DNA of 64,000 nucleotides, taken from the NCBI RefSeq assembly GCF_022761125.1, contig NZ_JAKWJR010000004.1, positions 248,001-312,000 of the forward strand. The letters are read 5' to 3'. Below the pieces are notes generated by a model. It worked only from the letters and a program-made list of their open reading frames with translations, had not been told where the DNA came from and did no database searches. The position numbers were made by a program, and so were the translations under genes. This stretch comes from Nocardioides sp. SR21 (GTDB lineage: Bacteria > Actinomycetota > Actinomycetes > Propionibacteriales > Nocardioidaceae). Positions 49,441 to 60,337 of the stretch are shown here, in pieces; the stretch's first letter is position 1, and each line of letters starts with the position of its first letter.

Positions 49441-49701
49441 GTGTTCGAACAGATCATTCAGGTGGCGGGCTCGCTGCTCATCCTCGTGGCGTTCGTGGCC
49501 GCGCAGAAGGGCCGGATGTCCACCTCCTCGCTGCCCTACCTCGTCCTCAACCTCGTGGGCTCCGCGGTCCTCGCGGTCCTCGCCGCCCTGCACCTGCAGT
49601 ACGGCTTCCTCCTGCTCGAGGGGGTCTGGGCGTGCGTCTCCGCCGCCAGCCTCGTGGCGGTGCTGCGCGGCAGGACGCCGGTCGCCGCGCACGGTGGGTG
49701 A
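49441..49701 (+). CDS. Small membrane protein, CBU_0592-like
   Basis: An 86-aa protein with about three hydrophobic segments (IIQVAGSLLILVAFVAAQ, LVLNLVGSAVLAVLAAL, GFLLLEGVWACVSAASLVAV). The pattern, including LVLNLVGSxxL and a glutamate in the third helix (LLEGVWA), matches the CBU_0592 domain found in many bacteria. Function unknown. GTG start after GGGAGATCGAC. Confidence 0.8.
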   Translation: MFEQIIQVAGSLLILVAFVAAQKGRMSTSSLPYLVLNLVGSAVLAVLAALHLQYGFLLLEGVWACVSAASLVAVLRGRTPVAAHGG

Positions 49702-49745
49702 GGTCGGCGCCCTGATCTCGGTCGGAATGCCCTCCGGCACCCGCG

Positions 49746-50267
49746 TCAGAGCCGCAGCACCCGACCGGCGACGACAAGGTGCACCTCGTCGACACTCGCG
49801 GCTACGCGCAGGTTCACCGTGCCGAGGAGGTCGCGGAACAGCCGGCCGGAGCGGTGCTCGGGGACGACGCCGAGGCCGACCTCGTTGGTGACGAGGACGA
49901 CCGGACCCGACGGGGAGGCAAGAGCATCGAGCACCGGTGACAGACGACCCGCGACGAAGTCGGTGACCTCGTCGGACGGCGCCTCCCACAGGCCGGCGTC
50001 GTCGACGATCGCGTTGATCCAGGTGCCCAGGCACTCGACGATGACGGCGCCGGGAGCCGACGAGAGAGCAGCGTCGAGCGTGCTGGTCTCGACCGTCTCC
50101 CAGTGCGCGGGCCGCCGTTCCTGGTGGGCGGAGACGCGCGCCTGCCAGTCGGCGTCGTCGTACGCCGGCCCTGCGGCGACGTACCGCACCGCGGGCTGGT
50201 CGGCGAGGAGTCCCTCGGCGTGGAGGGACTTCCCGGACCGGACACCTCCGGTGACGAGCACGCGCAT
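49746..50267 (-). CDS. cobU: Adenosylcobinamide kinase / guanylyltransferase
   Basis: A 173-aa protein with P-loop GGVRSGKS (about residues 7-14), YVAAGPAYDDADWQARVSAHQERRP (the CobU GTP-binding and His region) and VTNEVGLGVVPEHRSGRLFRDLLGTVN in parts. It phosphorylates adenosylcobinamide and adds GMP, supplying CobS. TAGCGT-GTCCCC-ATG forms a leaderless promoter whose -10 overlaps the stop codon of the upstream kinase gene. Confidence 0.93.
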   Translation of the reverse strand: MRVLVTGGVRSGKSLHAEGLLADQPAVRYVAAGPAYDDADWQARVSAHQERRPAHWETVETSTLDAALSSAPGAVIVECLGTWINAIVDDAGLWEAPSDEVTDFVAGRLSPVLDALASPSGPVVLVTNEVGLGVVPEHRSGRLFRDLLGTVNLRVAASVDEVHLVVAGRVLRL

Positions 50268-50276
50268 GGGGACACG

Positions 50277-52783
50277 CTAGGGGGTGCTCGCGGAGCACGG
50301 CGCCGAGGGCGCCACCGGGTCCTCGAGGTACGGCGCGGCGCGGTGGCGGCCGAGGTTCCACTCCAGCCAGTCGTCGTCGATCGGGTCGCGGCCGGTCAGC
50401 GCGCAACCGGCGACGTCGGCCGGGAGCGTGTCGAGCACGGGTACGGCGTCGTCGGAGAGCTGCTGCAGGTAGGACCAGTCGATCTTGCCGGTCTCCTCGT
50501 ACCGGTCGATGTTGTGCTGCGCGACCCAGGCGTCCGGGTTGATCGCAGCCAGCAGGAGCAGGGCGCTCGCGCCGCTGAGCAGCGCGGTGCGCGGGAGCCA
50601 GGTGGCACTGAGCCGGACCCCCGCCGCGAGCACGCCGACGATCATCAGGCCCAGCCAGGCCTCGAAGACGTCCACGAGCAGGCGCAGCTGCGTGAAGCCG
50701 TACGCCTCCTGGTAGACGTGCATCCGGTACAGCGCGGACGCGACCACGACCAGCGTCAGCACGCAGAGCAGACCCAGCGACCCGCGCAGCCAGCCGAGGT
50801 CGGCCGGCGTCGACCGCGGCGCCTTCCGCGCCGCCGCCCACACGACGAGGAGCGTGAGCGCGGTCGCGACCGTGAGCTGGCCGAAGCCCTGGTGCACGTA
50901 CTCCGCATAGGTGAGCCCGGTGGTGCTCTCGACGTACGAGTGACCACCGAAGATCACCGACGCCTGCGCCGCGAGGAACACCAGGAACACCGCGTCGACC
51001 AGCAGCACCGGCACCAGCCACTCGTAGCGATGCGCGACCGGCCGCGCCGGGCCTCCCGTGGTGTCGACGTTCGGCGGGTTGATGGCGACGTACGCCGCCG
51101 CCAGCACCACACCGCCCACGGCGACGGCCACGAACGCCCGCAGCACGAACGAGCCGAGGTCGAGGTCCGGGATCAGCGCGCCCACCCACTCGGCGAAGAT
51201 CGCGTCGGCCGAGGCGAACAGCAGCCCGAACACCGCCACGCCCAGCAGCGACAGCAGCCCGGTGCGCAGCGCCGAGGCGCTGGACCCGTGGCCGCTCACG
51301 GCGCGAGCGGACCGTCCCAGCCATGGCATCCCACGCAGGGCGGCGAGCGGCCAGGCGATCGCGGCCAGCACGAACGACGGCAGCGTGCGCCCGTCCACGA
51401 GCGCGGCGACGCACACGGCACCGCCGGCCATCAGGCACAGGATCACGATCCACTCCGCGTCGCGGACGAACGTGGTCGCGGCGAGCAGCACGCACAGCCC
51501 GGCGCACGCGAGCGTGAACGGCGAGCGCCGGTTGACGCTGAAGCCGAGGATCACGCCGCCGGCGGCGAGCAGCACGAGGAACGTGCCGATCCCGAGCCCG
51601 CGGAACGGCAGGATCACGGCCGCCAGCACGCCCACGCCGAGGCAGGCCAGGACCGCGCGGGCGTTCCCGGGGACCCCGTCGTCCGGCCAGAACCGGCCGA
51701 ACAGCGAGTCCATCGCCGGCTCCGGGGCCGGGACGGTTGGTGGCGTCGGTGCCGGGACGACCGGCGTGGGCTTCGTCATGAGGGGCTCCTCGATGCTCGT
51801 GGGGAGGTCGACGCGCACGCGCGCGCCGGTGCTCGGGGGCTCGGGGTCGACGACGTGGATGACGCCGCCGTGCAGGTCGGTCACCCAGCGGGCGATGGCG
51901 AGACCGAGACCGGTGCCGCCTCCGCCCTCGGTCTCCGTGAGGGTCCCGAACCGCTCGAAGACCCGTTCCCGATCGGCCGCCGGGATGCCGGGACCGTCGT
52001 CGGCCACCTCGAGCCGCCAGCCGGTGGCGGTCCCAGTGGCGCTGACCCGTACGACGCCACCGGCCGGACTGTGCCGCGACGCGTTGTCGAGCAGGTTGGT
52101 GACCAGCTGGAGCAGCCGGGCCGGGTCGGCGGTGACCGCCAGCGTCGGCGGGGTCACGCGGACGTCGTACCGCACGTCGCGGCCGGTCGCCCGGGCCTCG
52201 GCCACGGCGTTCTCGAGCAGCACCACGACCGGGACCTCGGCGGTGGACAGGTGGGCTTCGCCGGCGTCGACGCGAGCGAGGTCGAGGAGGTCAGACGCCA
52301 GTGCAGACAGGCGTTCCGCCTGTCCGAGCGCGACGCGCAGCGTCTCGGGGTCGGGCTCGGCGACCCCGTCGGCGAGGTTCTCGAGCACCGCGTACAGCGC
52401 GGCCAGGGGAGTGCGCAGCTCGTGGCTCACGTTGGCCACCAGCTCCCGTCGCTGCCGGTCCACCGCGCCCAGGTCCTCGGCCATGCTGTTGAACGCCTTG
52501 GCCAGCTGCCCGACCTCGTCGCTCGACATCGCGGTCACCCGGGTGGAGTAGTCGCCGCGCGCCATCCGCCTGGCCGCGGCGGTCATCTCGCGCAGGGGGG
52601 ACGTCATCCCGACGGCGAGGAGCTGGGTCACCCCGAGCGCGAGGGCGACGGTGACGGGGAGGCTGAGCCAGGACGGCACCCCGCCGGCCGCGCCGATCGC
52701 GGCGACGGCCCAGGCCACGGTGACGCTGGCCGCGACGAGCAGCCCGAGCTTCACCTTGACCGAGGTGACCTGGTCCAGGGCGC

Positions 52784-52787
<4 letters not shown>
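50277..52787 (-). CDS. Histidine kinase fused to a multi-spanning DUF4173-like membrane domain
   Basis: A continuous 836-aa frame. Residues 1-330 form an OmpR-partner histidine kinase: two transmembrane segments, HAMP, H-box NVSHELRTPLAAL (about 122), N-box LLDNASRHSP, DDGPGIP and GGGGTGLGLAI. A Pro-rich linker leads into about 10 or more transmembrane helices (about 360-800) and a soluble C-terminal tail resembling DUF4153/DUF4173 proteins. At residue 337 an internal ATG (51779) has an excellent ribosome site (GAGGAGCCCCTC), so the membrane part may also be made alone. ATG overlaps the response-regulator stop. Confidence 0.85.
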
Positions 52788-53467
<680 letters not shown>

Positions 53468-53553
53468 GCAGCCGAGCCTAGGAGCGGGACCGGTCGGGAA
53501 TCGGGGACGACTCGTGGAGGTTCTGTGGAGATCCTCCTGTGCTGAGAACGTCC

Positions 53554-53567
53554 TTGTATTCAATACA
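53554..53567. promoter_or_regulatory. Palindrome upstream of the TetR gene at 53589
   Basis: TGTATT-C-AATACA (53555-53567) is a perfect 13-bp palindrome in the 121-bp divergent gap between the response regulator and this TetR gene, 22 bp before the GTG. It probably acts as the TetR autoregulatory operator. Its core TTGTATTCAA also resembles the two ATTG-N4-CAAT sites near 56 and 57.7 kb. Confidence 0.5.
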
Positions 53568-53588
53568 GAGGTGTTCCAGAATGGCCGG

Positions 53589-54185
53589 GTGGCGGCCACG
53601 ACGAGGACCAACCGGCGCTCGTACGACGCCTCGCGCCGCCGTGCCCAGGCGGAGAGCACGGTCGCCGCGGTGCTGGAGGCGGCGGCGGAGCAGTTTGTTA
53701 CCCGCGGTTGGACCGTCGGCATGCGCGACATCGCACAGGCGGCCGGGGTGTCGGTCGAGACCGTCTACGCCACGGTCGGTAACAAGGCCGCGCTGCTGCT
53801 GCGGGTGCTCGAGCTGGCCGGCTCCGAGCGCCCCGAGGTCGGCTCGCTGGGCCAGGGGCGCCGCGCGGAGCGGGTCGCGGCCGTCGCGCACCTGATCACG
53901 GCGTTCCACCAGCGCACCGCCGAGCTGCGGCGCACGCTGAGCCACGCAGCGACCGGGGATCCAGCGCTCGCCGAGCGCTGGAGCGAGTACGACGCGCGCC
54001 AGCGCGCCTGGCTCACCCTCGGCGTCCGTCAGCTGCTGGGCCGGCCGCCCGACCTGGACCTGGTGGACGGCATGGCCGCGCTCGGGAGCCCCGAGGTCTA
54101 CCTGCAGCTCACCGAGAGCGCCGGGTGGAGCCCCGAGAAGTACCGCCGCTGGCTGGCCGACCGGATCGACCAGCTGCTGCCGTAG
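53589..54185 (+). CDS. TetR-family transcriptional regulator
   Basis: A 198-aa protein with a basic N-terminus (TRTNRRSYDASRRRAQAE) and a TetR helix-turn-helix (MRDIAQAAGVSVETVYATVGNKAALL, about residues 42-67), then a helical ligand domain. GTG 53589 is chosen because the palindrome at 53555 would otherwise fall in the coding region. It ends 4 nt from the converging F420-dependent oxidoreductase gene. Confidence 0.86.
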   Translation: MAATTRTNRRSYDASRRRAQAESTVAAVLEAAAEQFVTRGWTVGMRDIAQAAGVSVETVYATVGNKAALLLRVLELAGSERPEVGSLGQGRRAERVAAVAHLITAFHQRTAELRRTLSHAATGDPALAERWSEYDARQRAWLTLGVRQLLGRPPDLDLVDGMAALGSPEVYLQLTESAGWSPEKYRRWLADRIDQLLP

Positions 54186-54189
54186 CGGC

Positions 54190-55281
54190 TCAGCTCATCC
54201 AGCCGGGGTTCGCCGGCAGCTCGGGCGTGGTCGCCGGGCGCAGCTTGCGGTAGGCGCGCAGGACGCCGGACAGCTGGGACGGTGTGGCGCCGTGCATGAT
54301 GATGCTGTCGACCCCGGTCGCCGGGAACTGCGCGATCACCTGCTCGGCGCAGGACCGCTCGTCGCCGGTGATCGCCGCGGCCAGCCACTCGGCGGGGATC
54401 ACCTTGTCCCGCAGGTACTCCAGGTCGTCGACGGTCCCGACGGTGTCGAAGGCGCCCTGGAACGACGTGACCTTCGGGTCCTCCCGGAACCGCTGGAGCG
54501 CGGCGGGGTCCCAGTCGTTCGCGGCGACCAGCGTGTCGCCGTATCCCTGGAGGTACGTCGCCAGCCGCCCGACGGTCTTGCGCAGCCGGGTCTGCTCGTC
54601 GATGGCGTCGTCGATCACCGCGGTGCACGCCCAGATCCGGACCGACGCCGGATCCCGGCCGGCCTCCTCCGCCGAGCGGCGTACCGCCGCGACCGAGCGG
54701 GCCACGGCCTCGTCGGACATGTAGGTGTGCAGCACGACGGCGTCGGCGATCCGGCCCGCGAGCGCCATCGACTTCGGGCCGATCGACACCATCAGGATCG
54801 GGATCTGCTCGTCGAGCGGGCTGACGGTGAACAGGTACGGGTACTCGCCGGCCGGCCCGGAGTGGCCGAACTGCTCCCCGCGCCAGAGGCGGCGCAGGAT
54901 CTCGAACGAGTCGGTGAGCTGCGCGTTGGTGATGCGGGGGAGGCCCATCAGGTCGAACAGCGGCGCGAACCCGCGGCCCAGCCCGAGCGCGAACCGGCCG
55001 CCGCTCGCCCGGTGCGCGGTGGCGGCCATCGTCGCGGTGATCAGCGGGTGCCGGGTGTTGTGGTTGGTCGCGGCCGTGGCGATGCCGAGCCGGGTGGTGG
55101 CGGCCACGGCCATGCCGGCCATCACCGCGGCGTCCTTGAAGTTGAAGCGCTCGGAGAGGAACACCGACCCGAGGCCGAGGTGCTCGGCCTGGCGGACCTC
55201 TCCGATCAGGTCGGCCGGGTTGTCCGAGTGGCCCGCGAGACCGTAGAAGCCGAGCTCGGGGAACTCCGGTGTGTCCGACAT
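54190..55281 (-). CDS. F420-dependent LLM-class oxidoreductase
   Basis: The 363-aa protein has the luciferase-like TIM-barrel features of F420-dependent oxidoreductases: LGLGSVFLSERFNFKDAAVMAG, LGIATAATNHNTRHP, GGRFALGLGRGF and PILMVSIGPKSMALAGRIADAVVLH in parts. It would reduce or oxidise an unknown substrate with coenzyme F420. AGGATCG-type sequence precedes the ATG. Convergent with one TetR gene and divergent from another at 55434, which is the better candidate for its regulator. Confidence 0.88.
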   Translation of the reverse strand: MSDTPEFPELGFYGLAGHSDNPADLIGEVRQAEHLGLGSVFLSERFNFKDAAVMAGMAVAATTRLGIATAATNHNTRHPLITATMAATAHRASGGRFALGLGRGFAPLFDLMGLPRITNAQLTDSFEILRRLWRGEQFGHSGPAGEYPYLFTVSPLDEQIPILMVSIGPKSMALAGRIADAVVLHTYMSDEAVARSVAAVRRSAEEAGRDPASVRIWACTAVIDDAIDEQTRLRKTVGRLATYLQGYGDTLVAANDWDPAALQRFREDPKVTSFQGAFDTVGTVDDLEYLRDKVIPAEWLAAAITGDERSCAEQVIAQFPATGVDSIIMHGATPSQLSGVLRAYRKLRPATTPELPANPGWMS

Positions 55282-55433
55282 CGATCCTCCAGGTGAGTGG
55301 GCCGCGCCCACTTCTACCGTGACCGTCCGCCGTCGCGCCAGGATTCGTCCGAAATTCAACGGGTTGACGTACCCTCGGTGTGGGCTCGGGACCCAGCAAC
55401 GTCGAACCATGACTGTCGATTGGACCGAAGCCG

Positions 55434-56072
55434 GTGGAAACCGCCCCTACCGACTGGCGCGTCTGCCCGCCCGTCGAGCTCACCCCCCTGCTGCGGCACG
55501 CGGCCGAGGCCTTCTTCGACCAGGGCTTCCACGGCACGTCCGTGCGTGACATCGCGGGCCGGGTCGGCGTGACCGTGCCGGCGCTGTACTACCACCACGA
55601 GAACAAGGAAGCGATCCTGCTCGCGGTGCTGCGGTCGTCGATGGTGGACCTGCTGCCCCGAGGGGAGGCCGCGATCGCGGACGGGCACGGCGACCCGGTC
55701 CTCGAGCTGGCGAACCTCGTGCAGTCGAACGTGCTGCACCTCGCCCGCCGGGCCCGCTTCGTGGCCCTCGACTCCGAGACCCGGTACCTGAGCCCGCAGG
55801 CGCGCAACGAGTACATCGAGCTGCGGCGGGCCGTGGAGCGCCTGACCCGCAAGGTCGTCCAGCGCGGGGTCGACCGGGGCGTGTTCCACGCCGTCGACGT
55901 CGCGGTGTCGACCCGTGCGATCCTCGGCATGCTCCAGGCGATCCCGCGCTGGTACAAGGACACGGGGGAGATGAGCCCGAGCCAGCTCGCCCAGCGCTAT
56001 GCCGAGCTCTCGCTCGCCCTGCTCGGCATCCCGCCGGAGGAGTGCGCCCGGGTCAGCGCCTCCGCGTCCTGA
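55434..56072 (+). CDS. TetR-family transcriptional regulator
   Basis: A 212-aa protein with an N-terminal helix-turn-helix (VRDIAGRVGVTVPALYYHHENKEAILL, about residues 43-69) and a helical ligand domain resembling TetR regulators of lipid and acyl-CoA catabolism. GTG start. It is divergent from the F420-dependent oxidoreductase across 152 bp and lies upstream of the HMG-CoA-lyase-like gene in the same direction. Confidence 0.87.
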   Translation: METAPTDWRVCPPVELTPLLRHAAEAFFDQGFHGTSVRDIAGRVGVTVPALYYHHENKEAILLAVLRSSMVDLLPRGEAAIADGHGDPVLELANLVQSNVLHLARRARFVALDSETRYLSPQARNEYIELRRAVERLTRKVVQRGVDRGVFHAVDVAVSTRAILGMLQAIPRWYKDTGEMSPSQLAQRYAELSLALLGIPPEECARVSASAS

Positions 56073-56094
56073 CGGCGTGAGACTCTGCTGCGCG

Positions 56095-56106
56095 ATTGTA
56101 TGCAAT
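56095..56106. promoter_or_regulatory. GntR-type operator upstream of the HMG-CoA-lyase-like gene
   Basis: ATTG-TATG-CAAT is an inverted repeat of the classical FCD-GntR form, 5 bp upstream of a -10 TACCAT (56112-56117) that lies exactly 6 nt before the GTG start. A bound regulator would block RNA polymerase. The same arrangement recurs at 57685. Confidence 0.68.
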
Positions 56107-56123
56107 GTAGGTACCATCGAGCC

Positions 56124-57008
56124 GTGGAGATCATCGAGGTCGGGCCTCGCGACGGCCTGCAGAACGAGTCCGTGCTGGTGTCGACCGAGGACAAGGTCGC
56201 GCTCATCGAGCGCAGCATCGCCGCCGGCCTGCGCCGGATCGAGGCGACCAGCTTCGTGCACCCGGGCCGGGTCCCGCAGATGGCCGACGCCGAGGCCGTG
56301 ATGGCCGCGGTGCCGCGCCGCGACGGCGTGTCGTACATCGGGCTGGTGCTGAACCGTCGCGGCTTCGACCGCGCGGTCGCAGCCGGTGTCGACGAGGTCA
56401 ACTGCGTGGTCGTCGCGTCGGAGACGTTCAGCCAGCGCAACCAGGGCATGTCCATCGCGGACTCGGTCGAGAACGTGCGCGGGCTCGCCGAGGAGGCGCG
56501 CACCGCCGGGCTGACGCTGTCGGTCACGATCGCCGCGTCGTTCGGCTGCCCGTTCGAGGGTGAGGTCCCGGAGTCGACCGTCCTCGGCATCGCGCGCCAG
56601 GTCGCCGACCTCGGCGTCGACGAGATCGCGCTGGCCGACACGATCGGTGTCGGCGTACCGGCGCAGGTACGCCGGCTGCTGGCCGGCCTGGCCGAGGTCG
56701 CGCCGAACGCCCGGACCCGCGCCCACTTTCACAACACCCGGAACACCGGCTACGCCAACGCGATCGCCGCGGTCGAGGCCGGGGTCGCGTCGCTCGACTC
56801 GTCGACCGGCGGGATCGGCGGCTGCCCGTTCGCCCCCGCGGCGACCGGCAACATCGCCACCGAGGACCTCGTCTACCTGCTGGACCGCAGCGGCATCACC
56901 ACCGGCGTGGAGATCGCGCCCGTCATCGAGACCGCCGACTGGCTGTCCGACGTGCTCGGCGAGAAGGTCCCGGCGCTTCTCGGCAAGGCCGGCACTTTTC
57001 CCGTCTAG
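56124..57008 (+). CDS. Hydroxymethylglutaryl-CoA lyase-like enzyme
   Basis: A 294-aa HMGL-like TIM barrel: EIIEVGPRDGLQNES at the N-terminus, SFGCPFEGEV, metal-ligand HFHNTRNTG (about residue 204) and the flexible loop GIGGCPFAPAATGN with its catalytic Cys (about 236). It splits 3-hydroxy-3-methylglutaryl-CoA to acetyl-CoA and acetoacetate, or a related 3-hydroxyacyl-CoA. Leucine-degradation partners are absent nearby, so another substrate is possible. Leaderless GTG start under a GntR-type operator. Confidence 0.87.
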   Translation: MEIIEVGPRDGLQNESVLVSTEDKVALIERSIAAGLRRIEATSFVHPGRVPQMADAEAVMAAVPRRDGVSYIGLVLNRRGFDRAVAAGVDEVNCVVVASETFSQRNQGMSIADSVENVRGLAEEARTAGLTLSVTIAASFGCPFEGEVPESTVLGIARQVADLGVDEIALADTIGVGVPAQVRRLLAGLAEVAPNARTRAHFHNTRNTGYANAIAAVEAGVASLDSSTGGIGGCPFAPAATGNIATEDLVYLLDRSGITTGVEIAPVIETADWLSDVLGEKVPALLGKAGTFPV

Positions 57009-57026
57009 GTCCCGTCTAGGTCCCGG

Positions 57027-57668
57027 CTAGCCCTCGAGGTGCGCGACGAGCACGTCGCGACCCTGGAGCACGTGCTCCCGCATCAGCGCCGACGCCCGGG
57101 AGGCGTCCCCGGCGACGATCGCGTCGCGGATCAGCTGGTGGAACAGGTGTGACCGCTCGGTCTCGGCGCGGTCGAACTGGCGGAACGCCTGGAACGACAG
57201 GGGTACGTCGACGGTGCGGTCCAGCAGCTGGCCGAGCCGGTCGTGCCGCGCCGCGGCCAGGACCGTGCCGTGGATGCGCCGGTTCGCGTCCGCGATCAGG
57301 CGCGTGACGTCGAGGGGGTCGGACTCGTCGTCGGCCAGCGCCCGGTCGAAGTCCGCGATCGCGGCGTCGAGCTCCTCGACCTGGTGCGGCTCGATGCGTG
57401 CGGCGGCGAGCTCGGCGGCGTACGCCTCCAGCTGGGCGCGCAGGCCGTAGAGGTCCGAGAGGTCCTCGATGGTCATGTCGCGCACGACCGCGCCGCGGTT
57501 CGGCTCGCTGTGGACCAGGCCCTCCGCCTCGAGCCGGCGCAGCGCCTCGCGCACCGGGGTGCGCGACAGCGCGAACTCCTCGGCGATCCGCTGCTCGATC
57601 AGCCGCTGACCGGGCTGGTAGCGGCCCTCGACGATCGCCTGGCGGATCTGGGCGTAGGCGGTGGTCAC
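57027..57668 (-). CDS. GntR-family (FCD domain) transcriptional regulator
   Basis: A 213-aa protein with an N-terminal winged helix (LIEQRIAEEFALSRTPVREALRRLEAEGLV in parts, about residues 22-51) and a C-terminal FCD ligand domain with metal-type His residues (DANRRIHGTVLAAARHDRL; HLFHQLIRDAI). GTG start. It lies between two genes transcribed away on the plus strand, each preceded by an ATTG-N4-CAAT site, and so very likely controls both and itself. Ligand probably a carboxylic acid or CoA-linked intermediate. Confidence 0.92.
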   Translation of the reverse strand: MTTAYAQIRQAIVEGRYQPGQRLIEQRIAEEFALSRTPVREALRRLEAEGLVHSEPNRGAVVRDMTIEDLSDLYGLRAQLEAYAAELAAARIEPHQVEELDAAIADFDRALADDESDPLDVTRLIADANRRIHGTVLAAARHDRLGQLLDRTVDVPLSFQAFRQFDRAETERSHLFHQLIRDAIVAGDASRASALMREHVLQGRDVLVAHLEG

Positions 57669-57684
57669 GGACTCAGCATCCCAG

Positions 57685-57696
57685 ATTGCACACAAT
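57685..57696. promoter_or_regulatory. GntR-type operator between the gntR gene and the aldo/keto reductase gene
   Basis: ATTG-CACA-CAAT inverted repeat lies 4 bp upstream of a -10 TAGCCT (57701-57706) that is 6 nt before the GTG of the aldo/keto reductase, and 17 bp upstream of the divergent regulator gene. Same geometry as the site at 56095. Confidence 0.7.
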
Positions 57697-57703
57697 CCGC
57701 TAG

Positions 57704-58699
<996 letters not shown>

Positions 58700-58702
58700 C
58701 GC

Positions 58703-58728
58703 AACCTTCCGCCGGCTTCGGTAGTCAT
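58703..58728 (+). promoter_or_regulatory. Candidate ECF-sigma autoregulated promoter
   Basis: AACCTTCC (58703-58710) and GTAGTCAT (58721-58728) lie just upstream of the sigma factor ATG at 58735. The AAC-type -35 and the position right before an ECF gene fit autoregulation typical of these factors. Confidence 0.5.
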
Positions 58729-58734
58729 CGGAGC

Positions 58735-59247
58735 ATGGACGTTGTGACGAGCAGGTCGGACACCCCGACGTTCGAGGAGTACGCCAGCGGCGCGTGGCCG
58801 TCGCTGTACCGCTACGCCTACCTGCTCACGGGCAGCCACGCGGACGCCGAGGACCTCGCCCAGCAGACGCTCGTGAAGGCGTACGGCGCCTGGTCGAAGG
58901 TCGTGCGGGCGGACTCGCCGACGGCGTACCTGCGCCGGACGCTCACCAACACCTACCTCACCCAGAAGCGGCCGAAGGCGCGCCGGGCCGAGGTGCTCAC
59001 CGACGAGCCACCCGAGCGAGGTACGGCACCACCGCCGGGGCCGGAGGACCGGATGGTGCTCTGGCCGCACGTCCGCTCGCTGCCGCCGCGGCAGCGAGCC
59101 GTCGTGGTGCTCCGCTACTACGAGGACCTCAGCGAGCAGCAGATCGCCGACGTGCTCGGCTGCTCCACCGGCAACGTGAAGTCCACGGCGCACCGCGCCC
59201 TGCAAGCGCTCCGGGGCGCACTCGAGACCGATGGGAGGGAGGGCTGA
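58735..59247 (+). CDS. SigE-family ECF RNA polymerase sigma factor
   Basis: A 170-aa ECF sigma factor: region 2 (LYRYAYLLTGSHADAEDLAQQTLVKAY, about residues 24-50 in parts) and region 4 (LPPRQRAVVVLRYYEDLSEQQIADVLG, about 121-147, then STGNVKSTAHRALQAL). The sequence is of the actinobacterial SigE-family annotated group. It is followed after 1 nt by a membrane protein gene that probably encodes its anti-sigma factor. Confidence 0.92.
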   Translation: MDVVTSRSDTPTFEEYASGAWPSLYRYAYLLTGSHADAEDLAQQTLVKAYGAWSKVVRADSPTAYLRRTLTNTYLTQKRPKARRAEVLTDEPPERGTAPPPGPEDRMVLWPHVRSLPPRQRAVVVLRYYEDLSEQQIADVLGCSTGNVKSTAHRALQALRGALETDGREG

Positions 59248-59248
59248 C

Positions 59249-60337
59249 ATGCACGACGTCGAGGAGATCCTGAACCGGGAGCTGCACGAGGTGGCCGACG
59301 GCCTGCGCGTGCCGCCGCTCCCCACCCTGTCCGAGGACACGCGGCGCCGGCCCTGGCTGCCGGTGCTGGCCGCGGCCGCGGCGCTGCTGGTCGTGCTCGG
59401 CGTGGTCGCGGTGGTCGCGATCAATCGCGGTGGTACGGCGCCCGAGCCGGCACCGTCGCCGACCGAGACCGCGTCGACCGCGCCGCCCGTCCCGGTCTCG
59501 ACGGACCCGCCGACGGTGCCGTACACGCTCGACGGCCGGCTGTACGTCGACGGCGAGCAGGTGCCCGGGACCTGGTGGTACCTGTCGGTCGGTGGCCCGA
59601 CCTGGCTCGCGATGAACGCCGACGACCAGACCTGGTACTGGGGGCGCGGGCCGGAGCTCAACGAGGTCACGGACATGTGGGTCGACCTCGCTCCCGTCCT
59701 GTCGCCCGACGGACGCTTCGTGGCGGTCGTGCGGGACTACGGGCTCGCGAGCCTCGATGACACGAGCGACGGCGGCGAGGTGGGCTCGCTGCCGGTCCAG
59801 CTCGGCGAGCCGGAGCTGCGCATCCGGGCCGTCACCGACGACGGCTGGGTGATCGTCCAGGGTGCGAGGACCGCGACTCTCTGGCAGCCGCTGGCTGACG
59901 GTCGGACCGTCGACCTGGCCGTGACCGCACCGGGTCAGATCGTCCGCGCGAGCACGGCGGCCGGGTTGTGGGTGTCGAACGCCGAGGAAGGGCCGGCGTA
60001 CCTCGCCGACATCTCCGAGGACGGCCGGCTGACGACGGTCGTCGATCTCCCGGACCTCGACAGCCTCGCGGTCAGCCCGGGCGGCGAGTGGATGGCGTGG
60101 ACGCCCCTGGGAAGTCTCGGCGGCGAGGTCACCGAGCTCGGCTCGCTCGAGGCCGGCACCGTCGACGGTGGACGGAGCACGACGTTCACGCCGCCGGACG
60201 GCTGGGGCTTCAAGGTCCAGGACTGGATCTGGGAGGACGACGACAGCCTGGTCTCCACCGTGGTGAAGGGCCGGGCCGAGCGGATGGTCCGCTGCAGCGT
60301 CCTAACCGAGACCTGCGTCCTGCTCGACGCTCCCTGA
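59249..60337 (+). CDS. Putative membrane anti-sigma factor with extracytoplasmic beta-propeller-like domain
   Basis: A 362-aa protein with a 37-residue cytoplasmic N-terminus (VEEILNRELHEVADGL), one transmembrane helix (WLPVLAAAAALLVVLGVVAVVAI, about 36-58), a Pro/Thr-rich linker and an extracytoplasmic domain with repeated PDGRFVAVV/PGGEWMAW units like a TolB-type propeller. The N-terminal region lacks a HxxxCxxC zinc motif. Position immediately after an ECF sigma gene supports the role; binding is inferred. Its 3' end overlaps the converging DedA gene by 36 nt. Confidence 0.72.
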   Translation: MHDVEEILNRELHEVADGLRVPPLPTLSEDTRRRPWLPVLAAAAALLVVLGVVAVVAINRGGTAPEPAPSPTETASTAPPVPVSTDPPTVPYTLDGRLYVDGEQVPGTWWYLSVGGPTWLAMNADDQTWYWGRGPELNEVTDMWVDLAPVLSPDGRFVAVVRDYGLASLDDTSDGGEVGSLPVQLGEPELRIRAVTDDGWVIVQGARTATLWQPLADGRTVDLAVTAPGQIVRASTAAGLWVSNAEEGPAYLADISEDGRLTTVVDLPDLDSLAVSPGGEWMAWTPLGSLGGEVTELGSLEAGTVDGGRSTTFTPPDGWGFKVQDWIWEDDDSLVSTVVKGRAERMVRCSVLTETCVLLDAP

